Under the pieces are notes generated by a model that was not told the origin of the DNA, did not search any database, and was given only the letters and a program-made list of their open reading frames with translations. Made by a program: the position numbers and the translations under genes. From Rubrobacter sp. (GTDB taxonomy: Bacteria; Actinomycetota; Rubrobacteria; Rubrobacterales; Rubrobacteraceae): a stretch of 8,221 nt of DNA. Positions 1 to 5,330 of the stretch are shown here, in pieces (within the stretch, counting starts at the first letter, position 1; each line of letters opens with the position of its first letter). Where the stretch lies: contig JAFAPF010000529.1 of NCBI GenBank assembly GCA_019247245.1, positions 1-8,221 of the forward strand. The letters run 5' to 3'.

Positions 1-206
1 ATCGTCGGTCCCTTCACCTCGGCGGCGATGCGACTCACCGACTCGAAATCTCCCTCGCTCGTGATCGGGAACCCCGCTTCTATAATATCCACCCTCAGGC
101 GGGCGAGCTGGAAGGCTATCTCCAGTTTCTCTTCTACCGAGAGCGAGATTCCCGGTGACTGTTCGCCGTCTCTCAGGGTGGTATCGAAGATTTGTACGCG
201 ACGCAT
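1..206 (-). CDS. leuA: 2-isopropylmalate synthase, N-terminal part (runs off left edge)
   Basis: This would condense 2-ketoisovalerate with acetyl-CoA in the cytoplasm, the committed step of leucine synthesis. Only the first 68 codons are present. They begin with the family's hallmark [13 protein letters not shown] (residues 7-19), which holds the metal-binding Asp and the catalytic Arg of the DRE-TIM metallolyase fold, followed by VDIIEAGFP (39-47). The ATG at 206-204 fits the usual LeuA start just ahead of the first beta strand, and GGAG at 220-217 lies 10 nt upstream as ribosome-binding site. Homocitrate and citramalate synthases share this N-terminus. I prefer LeuA because the gene follows ilvBNCE in the same direction and has a Leu/Ile-rich leader peptide in front of it. 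The C-terminal regulatory domain is outside the window. Confidence 0.93.
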   Translation of the reverse strand, partial: MRRVQIFDTTLRDGEQSPGISLSVEEKLEIAFQLARLRVDIIEAGFPITSEGDFESVSRIAAEVKGPT

Positions 207-263
207 AATCTCTCATCTCCCTACTACGTTTAAAACTGGCTGAAAATAGCGACTCTCTGTTTT

Positions 264-340
264 GGTGGCCGTGGACAGCCCGGCTAGAGGCCGGGGCTAA
301 TAATTCGCCCGGCGGCCACCTTGGTTAGTCGTAAGGTGGC
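264..340 (-). promoter_or_regulatory. Mutually exclusive hairpins of the putative leuA attenuator
   Basis: Reading the minus strand, GCCACCTT (340-333) pairs perfectly with AAGGTGGC (322-315), with a 10-nt loop. GGTGGCCG (320-313) can instead pair perfectly with CGGCCACC (271-264), so the two folds exclude each other. A second switch lies inside: GCCGGG (313-308) with CCCGGC (295-290), or AGCCCCGGC (298-290) with GCCGGGCT (284-277), the latter with one bulged C. The leader stop codon sits in the loop of that last hairpin. No clear U-run follows the distal stem, so termination is not obvious; control of leuA translation or Rho-dependent termination is possible. The base pairing is seen directly; the regulatory role is inferred. 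Confidence 0.5.
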
Positions 341-376
341 GAGAGGGATGCGCAGGGTGTGGAAGATTTCCGTCAT
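284..376 (-). CDS. Putative leuA leader peptide (30 aa), Leu/Ile-rich
   Basis: A short ORF begins with ATG 17 nt after the ilvE stop and ends with TAG at 286-284, about 78 nt before leuA. It encodes 30 residues with a dense run of branched-chain codons: LRIPLATLRL in the middle and a later GRII. The TTA-CGA-CTA codons (Leu-Arg-Leu, about 334-326) lie in the stem and loop of an 8-bp hairpin, as expected for a stalling leader. No good Shine-Dalgarno is visible; it may be translated by ribosomes finishing ilvE. Peptide-leader attenuation of leuA and ilvB has been predicted in actinobacteria. The alternative is a chance ORF, but codon content, position and hairpins agree. Confidence 0.5.
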   Translation of the reverse strand: MTEIFHTLRIPLATLRLTKVAAGRIISPGL

Positions 377-392
377 GCAAGATGTTAGTATC

Positions 393-1349
393 TCACCCGG
401 CAGCCTTCTCCGCAACCTCGACGGTCACGGTCCAGTAGGCATAATCCGGGTTCTCGCCGCGAGCAGCCTTGAAGTACAGCTCCTGCAAGCGCCCGGCGAC
501 GGAGCCGATTTCCCTGTTACCAACAGGACGGCCGTCGACCTCGATGATGGGGGCGATCTGGAACCCCGTGCCTGTGAGAAACACCTCGTCCGCCGCGTAT
601 AGCTCCGTCCGGTCCACGTCTCTTTGTATTACCGGCATCCCTAATTCTTTCTCTGCAAGCTCTATCACCGCGTCGCGTGTGATTCCCTCCAGAATATCCG
701 CTGTTACTGGCGGCGTGACGAGTCCCCCCTTACGCATGAGGAAGATGTTGGCGGCGCTCGCCTCGGAGACGTGCCCTTCTTGCGTGAGGAAGATGGCATC
801 GTCGTACCCCGCCCTCTGCGCCTCATCTACCGCCAGAGCCGTATTTATGTATGAGCCCGTGAGCTTTCCCCGGGCCGGGATGGCGCAATCCGGAGTGCGG
901 CGCCAGGAGGAGACGCAGCACCTGAGACCCGTGAGCTCCACGTAATTGCCCATAGGTACGGTGAAAATGGATAGTTGATCGTCACCCATTAGCTTCACCC
1001 CAACCGACGTTGTGGACTTGTAGGCTAAAGGCCTGATGTACGTGTCCTCCCGCGGCGCATTGCTCCGGAGGATCTCTAGCGTGATCTCGCACAGCTCATC
1101 GATCGTGTGCGGCAGCTCTATGCGCAAGAACCTGCAGGATTTCTCGAACCGCTCATAGTGCTCCCGCATCTTCAGGACTTGCAATGTCCCTCGGCTCTCG
1201 CTCCAATACGCGCGTATTCCTTCGAAAGCCCCTGTACCGTAGTTGAGAGCATGCGTCGCGGGCGACAACCGGATATCGCTCATCTTCACAAACTCCCCGC
1301 CGTGGTAGGTCCATTCTTCGTCCGACGCTGCAAACGCTCGGCGACTCAT
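393..1349 (-). CDS. ilvE: Branched-chain amino-acid aminotransferase
   Basis: This is a PLP-dependent class IV (D-amino-acid-transferase fold) aminotransferase that transfers an amino group, usually from glutamate, to the 2-keto acids of Val, Ile and Leu. Its 318 residues are close to the usual bacterial IlvE length. Near the N-terminus is [13 protein letters not shown] (36-48). The likely PLP-binding lysine is K162 in [12 protein letters not shown], and the EASAANIF segment (197-204) corresponds to the family's E-x-S-x-x-N-I-F cofactor motif. The ATG overlaps the ilvC stop as ATGA, with a GGGGGGTGA ribosome-binding site about 6 nt upstream, so translation is probably coupled. A D-amino-acid aminotransferase or 4-amino-4-deoxychorismate lyase would share the fold, but length, EGIRAY motif and operon position favour IlvE. 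Confidence 0.94.
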   Translation of the reverse strand: MSRRAFAASDEEWTYHGGEFVKMSDIRLSPATHALNYGTGAFEGIRAYWSESRGTLQVLKMREHYERFEKSCRFLRIELPHTIDELCEITLEILRSNAPREDTYIRPLAYKSTTSVGVKLMGDDQLSIFTVPMGNYVELTGLRCCVSSWRRTPDCAIPARGKLTGSYINTALAVDEAQRAGYDDAIFLTQEGHVSEASAANIFLMRKGGLVTPPVTADILEGITRDAVIELAEKELGMPVIQRDVDRTELYAADEVFLTGTGFQIAPIIEVDGRPVGNREIGSVAGRLQELYFKAARGENPDYAYWTVTVEVAEKAAG

Positions 1350-2371
1350 TGTGTGTCACCCCCCTGAGTGCTCCCCGCGGGTGCCTTGACTCCCTCGGCC
1401 GCCAGCGCCCTGAGCTCTGCTCCGAACCTCTCGACCGGAAGCTCCGCTTCCTGGCGGCGCATCGCGAGAAAACTAGCCCCACCAGCCTGATTCTCTAATA
1501 CCCATTCTTTGGCGAACTTGCCACTCTGGATATCTGCGAGGATCCCACGCATCCGCTCTCTGACGCCTTCGTCTATGAGCTTGGGTCCTGCGGTGTAGTC
1601 GCCGTATTCGGCGGTGTTCGAGATCGAATACCGCATCTGTGCCAGGCCTCCCTCGTAGATGAGGTCTACGATCAGCTTGAGCTCGTTGACACACTCGTAG
1701 TACGCGAGCTCCGGTTGATACCCCGCGTCGACCAGCGTGTCGAACCCGGCCTTCAAGAGTGCAGTGAGGCCACCGCACAGGACCGCCTGCTCTCCGAAGA
1801 GGTCTGTCTCGGTCTCTTCGGCGAACGTGGTCTCTATGATCCCGGCCCGGCCGCTCCCGATACCTCTGGCGTAAGAGAGAATCAGGTCACGTGCCTCCCT
1901 CGAGGCATCGTTTCCAACCGCAAAAAGCGCGGGCATCCCTTTGCCATCTACGTAGAGGCGTCGCAAGACATGACCTGGTCCCTTGGGTGCCACAAGCCCG
2001 AGATCCACCTCGGGTGGGACCTTTATTTGGTTGAAGTGAATGTTGAACCCGTGGGCGAAGAGCACGAGCATGTCCTCCGATAAGTTCGGCTCTACCTCGC
2101 TTCTGTATACGGCAGGCTGCTTCTCGTCCGGCAAGAGTATCATCGTCACATCTGACCAGCGGACGGCGTCAGCGGTATTCATCACCTGAAGGCCCTCTTG
2201 TTCGGCCTTCGGACGGCTTGCGCTGCCCTCATAGAGCCCGACGGTGACCTCGCAGCCCGAATCTTTCAGGTTCAAGGCGTGAGCGTGACCTTGGCTACCA
2301 TAACCCAGGATGGCGATCTTGCGCTGCGTGATCTCGTTTCCTATGTCCCCTTCACGATAAACCCGAGCCAT
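1346..2371 (-). CDS. ilvC: Ketol-acid reductoisomerase, class I
   Basis: This enzyme isomerises and reduces 2-acetolactate or 2-aceto-2-hydroxybutyrate to the dihydroxy acids of Val/Leu and Ile synthesis, using Mg2+ and NAD(P)H. Its 341 residues match the short class I type. The Rossmann motif [13 protein letters not shown] spans 23-35. The catalytic histidine is H107 in FAHGFNIHF. The knotted C-terminal domain has D190 and E194 ([12 protein letters not shown]), E226 and E230 (YYECVNE) and S251, all at expected places. The cofactor-specificity loop reads GLYEGSAS (45-52): the two serines suggest NADPH, but the usual Arg after Leu is Tyr47. The ATG directly follows the ilvN stop, with GGAGAGG at 2383-2377 five nt ahead. 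The C-terminus overlaps ilvE by 4 nt. Confidence 0.97.
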   Translation of the reverse strand: MARVYREGDIGNEITQRKIAILGYGSQGHAHALNLKDSGCEVTVGLYEGSASRPKAEQEGLQVMNTADAVRWSDVTMILLPDEKQPAVYRSEVEPNLSEDMLVLFAHGFNIHFNQIKVPPEVDLGLVAPKGPGHVLRRLYVDGKGMPALFAVGNDASREARDLILSYARGIGSGRAGIIETTFAEETETDLFGEQAVLCGGLTALLKAGFDTLVDAGYQPELAYYECVNELKLIVDLIYEGGLAQMRYSISNTAEYGDYTAGPKLIDEGVRERMRGILADIQSGKFAKEWVLENQAGGASFLAMRRQEAELPVERFGAELRALAAEGVKAPAGSTQGGDTQ

Positions 2372-2845
2372 CTAAACCTCTCCGTTCCCCGGTCGAGCCA
2401 CCGGCCCTAGTCGCACAAAATCTTCTAAGTCATACTCCACTTCGGCGAGCCACGCCTCCATCTTCTCCGGTTTCCCCGACGCCACGACCGTGTTTCCGTC
2501 TTCGTGGATGCCTATACCTGCACGCCCTACTGTTTCACGCCACGCGTCGCCTTTTATCTTCAACAGCGCGACCTCTATCATCGCGCTTGCTGCTCCTATC
2601 TCTTCCACGTCCTCGAGTGCGGAGAGAAGCAAGGTGTATCGCTGGGCGGTCTCGGGTGGGCAGTCGAGCAGCATCGTCGCCCGCATCCAACCCCCATGTC
2701 TGCCAACGGTAAAAGAGACAACCGGCATCCGCTTGTTCTGCAACGTCATCAAAAAGCGGTTCAGGGCGAGCATTCCGCCGCTTAAGCGGACCTCAATCAG
2801 GCTGAGGGACGCATCGGTCGACACGCCCGGCGCCCTAGGCGCCAT
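2372..2845 (-). CDS. ilvN: Divergent acetohydroxyacid synthase small (regulatory) subunit
   Basis: By position this is the ACT-domain partner of IlvB, which normally activates the large subunit and mediates valine inhibition. Its 157 residues fit an IlvN. Residues about 14-86 read as one ACT unit (SLIEVRLSGG ... PVVSFTVG ... LEDVEEIG), and the end (VASGKPEKMEAWLAEVE ... EDFVRLGPVAR) resembles the C-terminal IlvN domain, which usually finishes EIVRTGKVAL. The normally conserved segment ENxPGVLxRVxxLFxxRGFNI is absent: here SGGMLALNRFLMTLQNKRMP stands in its place, so the Asn/Gly residues that bind valine in characterised subunits are not recognisable. The ATG overlaps the ilvB end by 11 nt; GAGGA lies only 2 nt before it, so a later GTG (codon 8) is possible. 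The family call rests largely on context. Confidence 0.8.
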   Translation of the reverse strand: MAPRAPGVSTDASLSLIEVRLSGGMLALNRFLMTLQNKRMPVVSFTVGRHGGWMRATMLLDCPPETAQRYTLLLSALEDVEEIGAASAMIEVALLKIKGDAWRETVGRAGIGIHEDGNTVVASGKPEKMEAWLAEVEYDLEDFVRLGPVARPGNGEV

Positions 2846-4538
2846 CTTCCTCGATCATCTCATGCACGCTCATGCCACTCGGGATCATGGGGTACACGTT
2901 CGCCTCAGGGTCGATGTGGAAGTCCAGGACTACGCATCCCCGCTGCTCCTGCGCCCATCTCACTGCCGCTTTGACGTCGTCGCCTTCACGCACGGTCTTG
3001 CCAGCGAGCCCGTAAGAGGCGGCGAACATCTCGTAGTCAGGCCCGGTGATAGGCGTCTCTGAGTAGCGGCGGTTGTGGAAAAACTGCTGCCACTGGCGCA
3101 CCATGCCAAGGTAACCGTTGTTGAGGATGGCTACTTTGATGTTCAGGCCGAAGTCTCGGATGGTAGCGAGCTCCTGAATATTCATCTGGATACCACCGTC
3201 ACCGGCCACGACCCACACAGGTTCATCGGGATAGGCAAACGCCACGCCTATCGCCGCCGGCAGGGCAAAGCCCATCGTGCCCAACCCCCCGCTGGTTATA
3301 TGGCTGTTGTACTTGGTGAACTTAAAGAACTGGGCCGCCCACATTTGGTGCTGCCCAACATCGGTCACGAGCCGGACCTTCTCGCCGGCCGCCTCCTTGA
3401 TAGCGTTCATGATCTGGATCGGGCCGTACTTGTCACACGCTTCGTTCTCGCGGCGCTTCTCCGGCTCCTGGCTCTTCGCGATCTCCTCACGCCACCGTGT
3501 GTACCTGCCCCGATCCTCCGAATCCTCGAAGTACCCGAGGATGCTGCGTAGCGCAAGCTTGGCGTCTGCCGCGATGCCGACGGTGGGCTTGACGACCTTG
3601 CCGAGCTCGGAGGGGTCCACGTCTATGTGCACGATCTTGGCATTTGGGGCGAATTTATCGACCGCACCCGTAATCCTGTCGTCGAACCGCATCCCGACCG
3701 CGAAGAGGAGGTCGGACTTGTCTATTGCTCGGTTAACGCTCGCCGCCCCGTGCATTCCCGGCCACCCAATGTACAGCGAATGATCATCCGGGAACGCGCT
3801 GACTCCCAAAAGCGTAGTGACGACCGGGACGCCAGTACGCTCGGCAAGTAACCTGAGCTCCATCTGCGCCCCCGAGAGAATGACCCCGTGCCCCGCCAGG
3901 ATGAGCGGCCGCTTCGCTTTCCGCAAGAGCACCGCCGTGGCCTCCAGGGCTGGTCCTGTGATTGGTGTCGGCACCTCTCGGAGCCTCCGGTAGCCGTTGT
4001 CGTTGCACGCAGCGAACTGCACGTCTTTGGGCACGTCCACCAGTACGGGACCCGGACGCCCCGAGCGAGCGATTTCGAATGCCCGCCTCATCGTCGGGTA
4101 GAGTTCGTCCGGATCCTCAACGAGGAAAGAATGCTTTGTGAATGGCAAAGTCATCCCCATAACGTTTGTCTCCTGGAAGGAGTCCTTGCCCATCGCCAGA
4201 CGGCCGACCTGGCCGGTGATCGCCACGAGCGGCACCGAATCCATCTGCGCCGTCGCAAGCCCTGTAACCAAGTTCGTTGCTCCAGGGCCACTCGTCGCCA
4301 CGCATACCCCGACCCGCCTCGTGGCCCTGGCGTAACCGTCGGCTGCGTGAGCCGCGGCCTGCTCATGGCGGACGAGGACGTGTTTTAGTGGGTAATCGGG
4401 TAGCGCATCATAGAACGGCATGATCGCACCCCCTGGGTACCCGAAGAGGTACTCTACTCCCTCGTCCAGGAGGGCCTCACACATAGCTTCGCTTCCGGTA
4501 CGCGGCTTGTATTCGATGTTAAGAGCTGCATTCTCCAC
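2835..4538 (-). CDS. ilvB: Acetohydroxyacid (acetolactate) synthase large catalytic subunit
   Basis: This ThDP-, Mg2+- and FAD-dependent enzyme condenses two pyruvates to acetolactate, or pyruvate with 2-oxobutanoate to acetohydroxybutyrate. The 567 residues are full length. The N-terminal ThDP domain has FGYPGGAIMPFYDAL (32-46), the catalytic glutamate E59 in RHEQAAAHAADGYARA and the SGPGATN loop (83-89). The central domain has RFDDRITG (284-291) near the FAD. The C-terminal domain has the ThDP/Mg motif GDGG (446-449) through NN (473-474), then GMVRQWQQFF with W483, the residue whose change gives herbicide resistance in plant homologues. The start is GTG with AAGGA 9 nt upstream; an ATG 10 nt earlier is out of frame. 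It is the first gene of the operon, behind a leader of about 270 nt. A catabolic acetolactate synthase (AlsS) is unlikely given the FAD-type motifs and operon. Confidence 0.97.
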   Translation of the reverse strand: MENAALNIEYKPRTGSEAMCEALLDEGVEYLFGYPGGAIMPFYDALPDYPLKHVLVRHEQAAAHAADGYARATRRVGVCVATSGPGATNLVTGLATAQMDSVPLVAITGQVGRLAMGKDSFQETNVMGMTLPFTKHSFLVEDPDELYPTMRRAFEIARSGRPGPVLVDVPKDVQFAACNDNGYRRLREVPTPITGPALEATAVLLRKAKRPLILAGHGVILSGAQMELRLLAERTGVPVVTTLLGVSAFPDDHSLYIGWPGMHGAASVNRAIDKSDLLFAVGMRFDDRITGAVDKFAPNAKIVHIDVDPSELGKVVKPTVGIAADAKLALRSILGYFEDSEDRGRYTRWREEIAKSQEPEKRRENEACDKYGPIQIMNAIKEAAGEKVRLVTDVGQHQMWAAQFFKFTKYNSHITSGGLGTMGFALPAAIGVAFAYPDEPVWVVAGDGGIQMNIQELATIRDFGLNIKVAILNNGYLGMVRQWQQFFHNRRYSETPITGPDYEMFAASYGLAGKTVREGDDVKAAVRWAQEQRGCVVLDFHIDPEANVYPMIPSGMSVHEMIEEDGA

Positions 4539-4567
4539 GATTTCCCATCCTTCTAGTGTTGCGAGTT

Positions 4568-4588
4568 AGAAAAGTCTTCGGCCGAAGA
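4568..4588 (-). terminator. Possible Rho-independent terminator of the ilvB attenuator
   Basis: Transcribed from the minus strand, TCTTCGG directly followed by CCGAAGA forms a perfect inverted repeat (4588-4575), which folds as UCUUC-GGCC-GAAGA, followed by C and then TTTTCT (4573-4568). The stem is only 5 bp and moderately GC-rich, so it is a modest terminator. Its left arm is also the right arm of a larger upstream hairpin (4611-4584), so the two cannot form together. This sits 30 nt before the ilvB start, as expected for an attenuator. An alternative is simple occlusion of the ribosome-binding site region. Confidence 0.45.
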
Positions 4589-4646
4589 ACGGGGAGATTG
4601 CCCCGCGCTTCTCTAGGCGGACCGGATAGCGCCGCCCCGGCCCGCC
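4584..4646 (-). promoter_or_regulatory. Alternative hairpins of the ilvB attenuator
   Basis: Two strong stems follow the branched-chain codons of the leader. GGCGGGCCGG (4646-4637) pairs with CCGGTCCGCC (4625-4616): 10 bp with one G-U and an 11-nt loop, overlapping the last codons of the leader peptide. GAAGCGCGGGG (4611-4601) pairs with CCCCGTTCTTC (4594-4584): 10 of 11 positions pair (one a G-U), around a 6-nt loop. The second uses the same CTTC as the terminator-like hairpin downstream. Just upstream, TAGCC/GGCTA/TAGCC segments (about 4672-4648) form small competing hairpins across the CTA codons. A ribosome stalled on CTA/ATT would cover those and change which downstream stem forms. The pairing is seen; the mechanism is inferred. 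Confidence 0.6.
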
Positions 4647-4720
4647 CGGCTAATTAGTAGCCGTAGGGCTATAGGGACAGCCTGCGTGGGTACTCGCGGG
4701 TGGATGGGAGGAGTGAGCAT
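4613..4720 (-). CDS. ilvB leader peptide (about 35 aa, start uncertain)
   Basis: This short ORF in the ilvB leader ends at TAG (4615-4613), 74 nt before ilvB. Its core reads AVPIALRLLIS, with all three branched-chain amino acids in ten codons (GTC, ATA, CTA, CTA, CTA, ATT), and the last of these is directly followed by the GC-rich hairpin. This is the layout of a Val/Ile/Leu-sensing attenuator. The ATG at 4720 gives 35 residues but has no clear Shine-Dalgarno. The frame stays open upstream: TTG at 4783 (GAGGG a few nt before it) gives 56 aa, and GTG at 4798 gives 61 aa, close to the predicted transcription start. GAGTGAG (4800-4794) is complementary to CTCACTC (4717-4711) right after the ATG, which could mask that start. 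Confidence 0.6.
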   Translation of the reverse strand: MLTPPIHPRVPTQAVPIALRLLISRAGRGGAIRSA

Positions 4721-4816
4721 GTGGGCAGCGCCGGGCTTGAGACCCGAAACCTCTATCTGCTTGCCTTCCGAAACTCCGGTCAAGAGTCCCTCACTCACTC
4801 GACTACAATTACCATA

Positions 4817-4846
4817 AGCCTATGATACTTTGTATCCGTTTGTCAA
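4817..4846 (-). promoter_or_regulatory. Promoter of the ilvBNCE(-leuA) operon
   Basis: On the minus strand a perfect -35 box TTGACA (4846-4841) is followed, after 18 nt, by TAGGCT (4822-4817), a TAnnnT-type -10 box common in high-GC Gram-positives. Transcription would begin near 4810, giving a leader of about 270 nt before ilvB that contains the leader peptide and attenuator hairpins. The surroundings are clearly more AT-rich than the flanking genes, as expected for a promoter. No better candidate was seen between 4540 and 4900 on this strand. Confidence 0.65.
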
Positions 4847-4862
4847 GGCGTATAAACAACAA

Positions 4863-4882
4863 TTTCGTAGTTGGCTACGAAA
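4863..4882. promoter_or_regulatory. Perfect 8-bp inverted repeat upstream of the ilvB promoter
   Basis: TTTCGTAG, a 4-nt spacer TTGG, then CTACGAAA form a perfect inverted repeat whose near edge is 16 bp upstream of the -35 box. The position and symmetry suit a dimeric regulator acting on the operon. It is not followed by a U-run on either strand, so a terminator is less likely. No known operator consensus was recognised. Confidence 0.35.
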
Positions 4883-5075
4883 GGTCCGTTATGGTGACGC
4901 ATATTATCCACCGGGCCAACCGCTAGGATTAGCTGCAGCCAAAGCTTCTCTAGAGCTTCTACCAGACCCGTAAGTTGCGATGTCCACCCGGAGTGCCGGG
5001 TCGCTTGCGCGTTATGTGCACCAACCTGGCCACCTACGATAGCCTTATTTGGGCACCCTCCAGGGGAGGCAGTGA
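4883..5075. other. Intergenic sequence without a recognised gene
   Basis: No convincing coding frame is present on either strand. The only structures seen are a 6-bp hairpin with a tetraloop, ACCCGG-AGTG-CCGGGT (4986-5001), a short CCTCC/GGAGG inverted repeat near 5058-5070, and two copies of AGCTTCT near 4944-4960. None has a U-run or other context giving it a clear function. Confidence 0.5.
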
Positions 5076-5330
5076 GTGGTGGGTGTGCTGCGTCGGTGGT
5101 ATCAGTGTTCCTTAAGGTCGGCGGCTATGCCGGCATTCGTTAATATTAGCCCTCCCCTTAGATGCCAAGTCGTTTCACTACTCGGTTGGCTCGGCTTTGC
5201 ACCAAAATTACAAGCGACTGCAAGAAGAGGTGATGTGTTCAGAGTCGAACTACCACTTCTAGTGTCCGACCCCGACTTTTGGTGCAAAACCCCCTGAGCT
5301 AGAAGTAGTCGGCTGACCTCTCAACTGATA
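5076..5330. other. Possible mobile-element debris ahead of the methyltransferase
   Basis: This stretch is open in several frames (a 73-codon plus-strand frame ends with TGA at 5297, and a 61-codon minus-strand frame spans 5287-5102), but neither product shows a recognisable domain. A perfect 12-bp inverted repeat, TTTGCACCAAAA (5196-5207) and TTTTGGTGCAAA (5277-5288), encloses 69 bp. The right arm is preceded by GTGTCCGACCCCGAC, a type of sequence I associate with ends of REP/IS200-like elements; that link is a recollection, not a match I could test. The plus-strand frame is the same frame as the methyltransferase, whose GTG comes 33 nt after the TGA. No transposase is present. Confidence 0.3.
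5196..5288. repeat. 12-bp perfect inverted repeat pair
   Basis: TTTGCACCAAAA at 5196-5207 and its exact reverse complement at 5277-5288 face each other across 69 bp. The arms could be internal or terminal repeats of a small non-autonomous element or an operator pair. No flanking target duplication was recognised. Confidence 0.5.

Noticed and set aside
241..262. Rho-independent terminator after ilvE
   Set aside because: Neither the distal stem ending at 264 nor the AAAAC/GTTTT pairing nearby is followed by a suitable U-run on the minus strand.
321..602. Plus-strand open frames opposite ilvE, ilvC, ilvB, thrB and thrC
   Set aside because: They mirror the well-supported minus-strand enzymes and have no recognisable domains; they are by-products of GC-rich codon use.
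4519..4548. Ten-codon ORF starting at an ATG 10 nt before the ilvB GTG, out of frame
   Set aside because: Its AAGG lies directly against the ATG, too close for initiation, and the peptide has no notable content. The same purines are well spaced for the ilvB GTG.
4568..4810. T-box riboswitch in the ilvB leader
   Set aside because: No T-box bulge sequence (AGGGTGGNACCGCG type) or specifier-loop arrangement was found on the minus strand; a Leu/Ile/Val-coding leader ORF with competing hairpins explains the region better.
4986..5001. Hairpin ACCCGG-AGTG-CCGGGT as a terminator
   Set aside because: There is no U-run on either strand and no gene ending nearby, so it is only noted as structure.
5102..5287. 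Minus-strand 61-codon frame starting with TTG
   Set aside because: It has no domain or ribosome-binding site and spans the inverted-repeat region, where the opposite strand is equally open; not supported as a gene.
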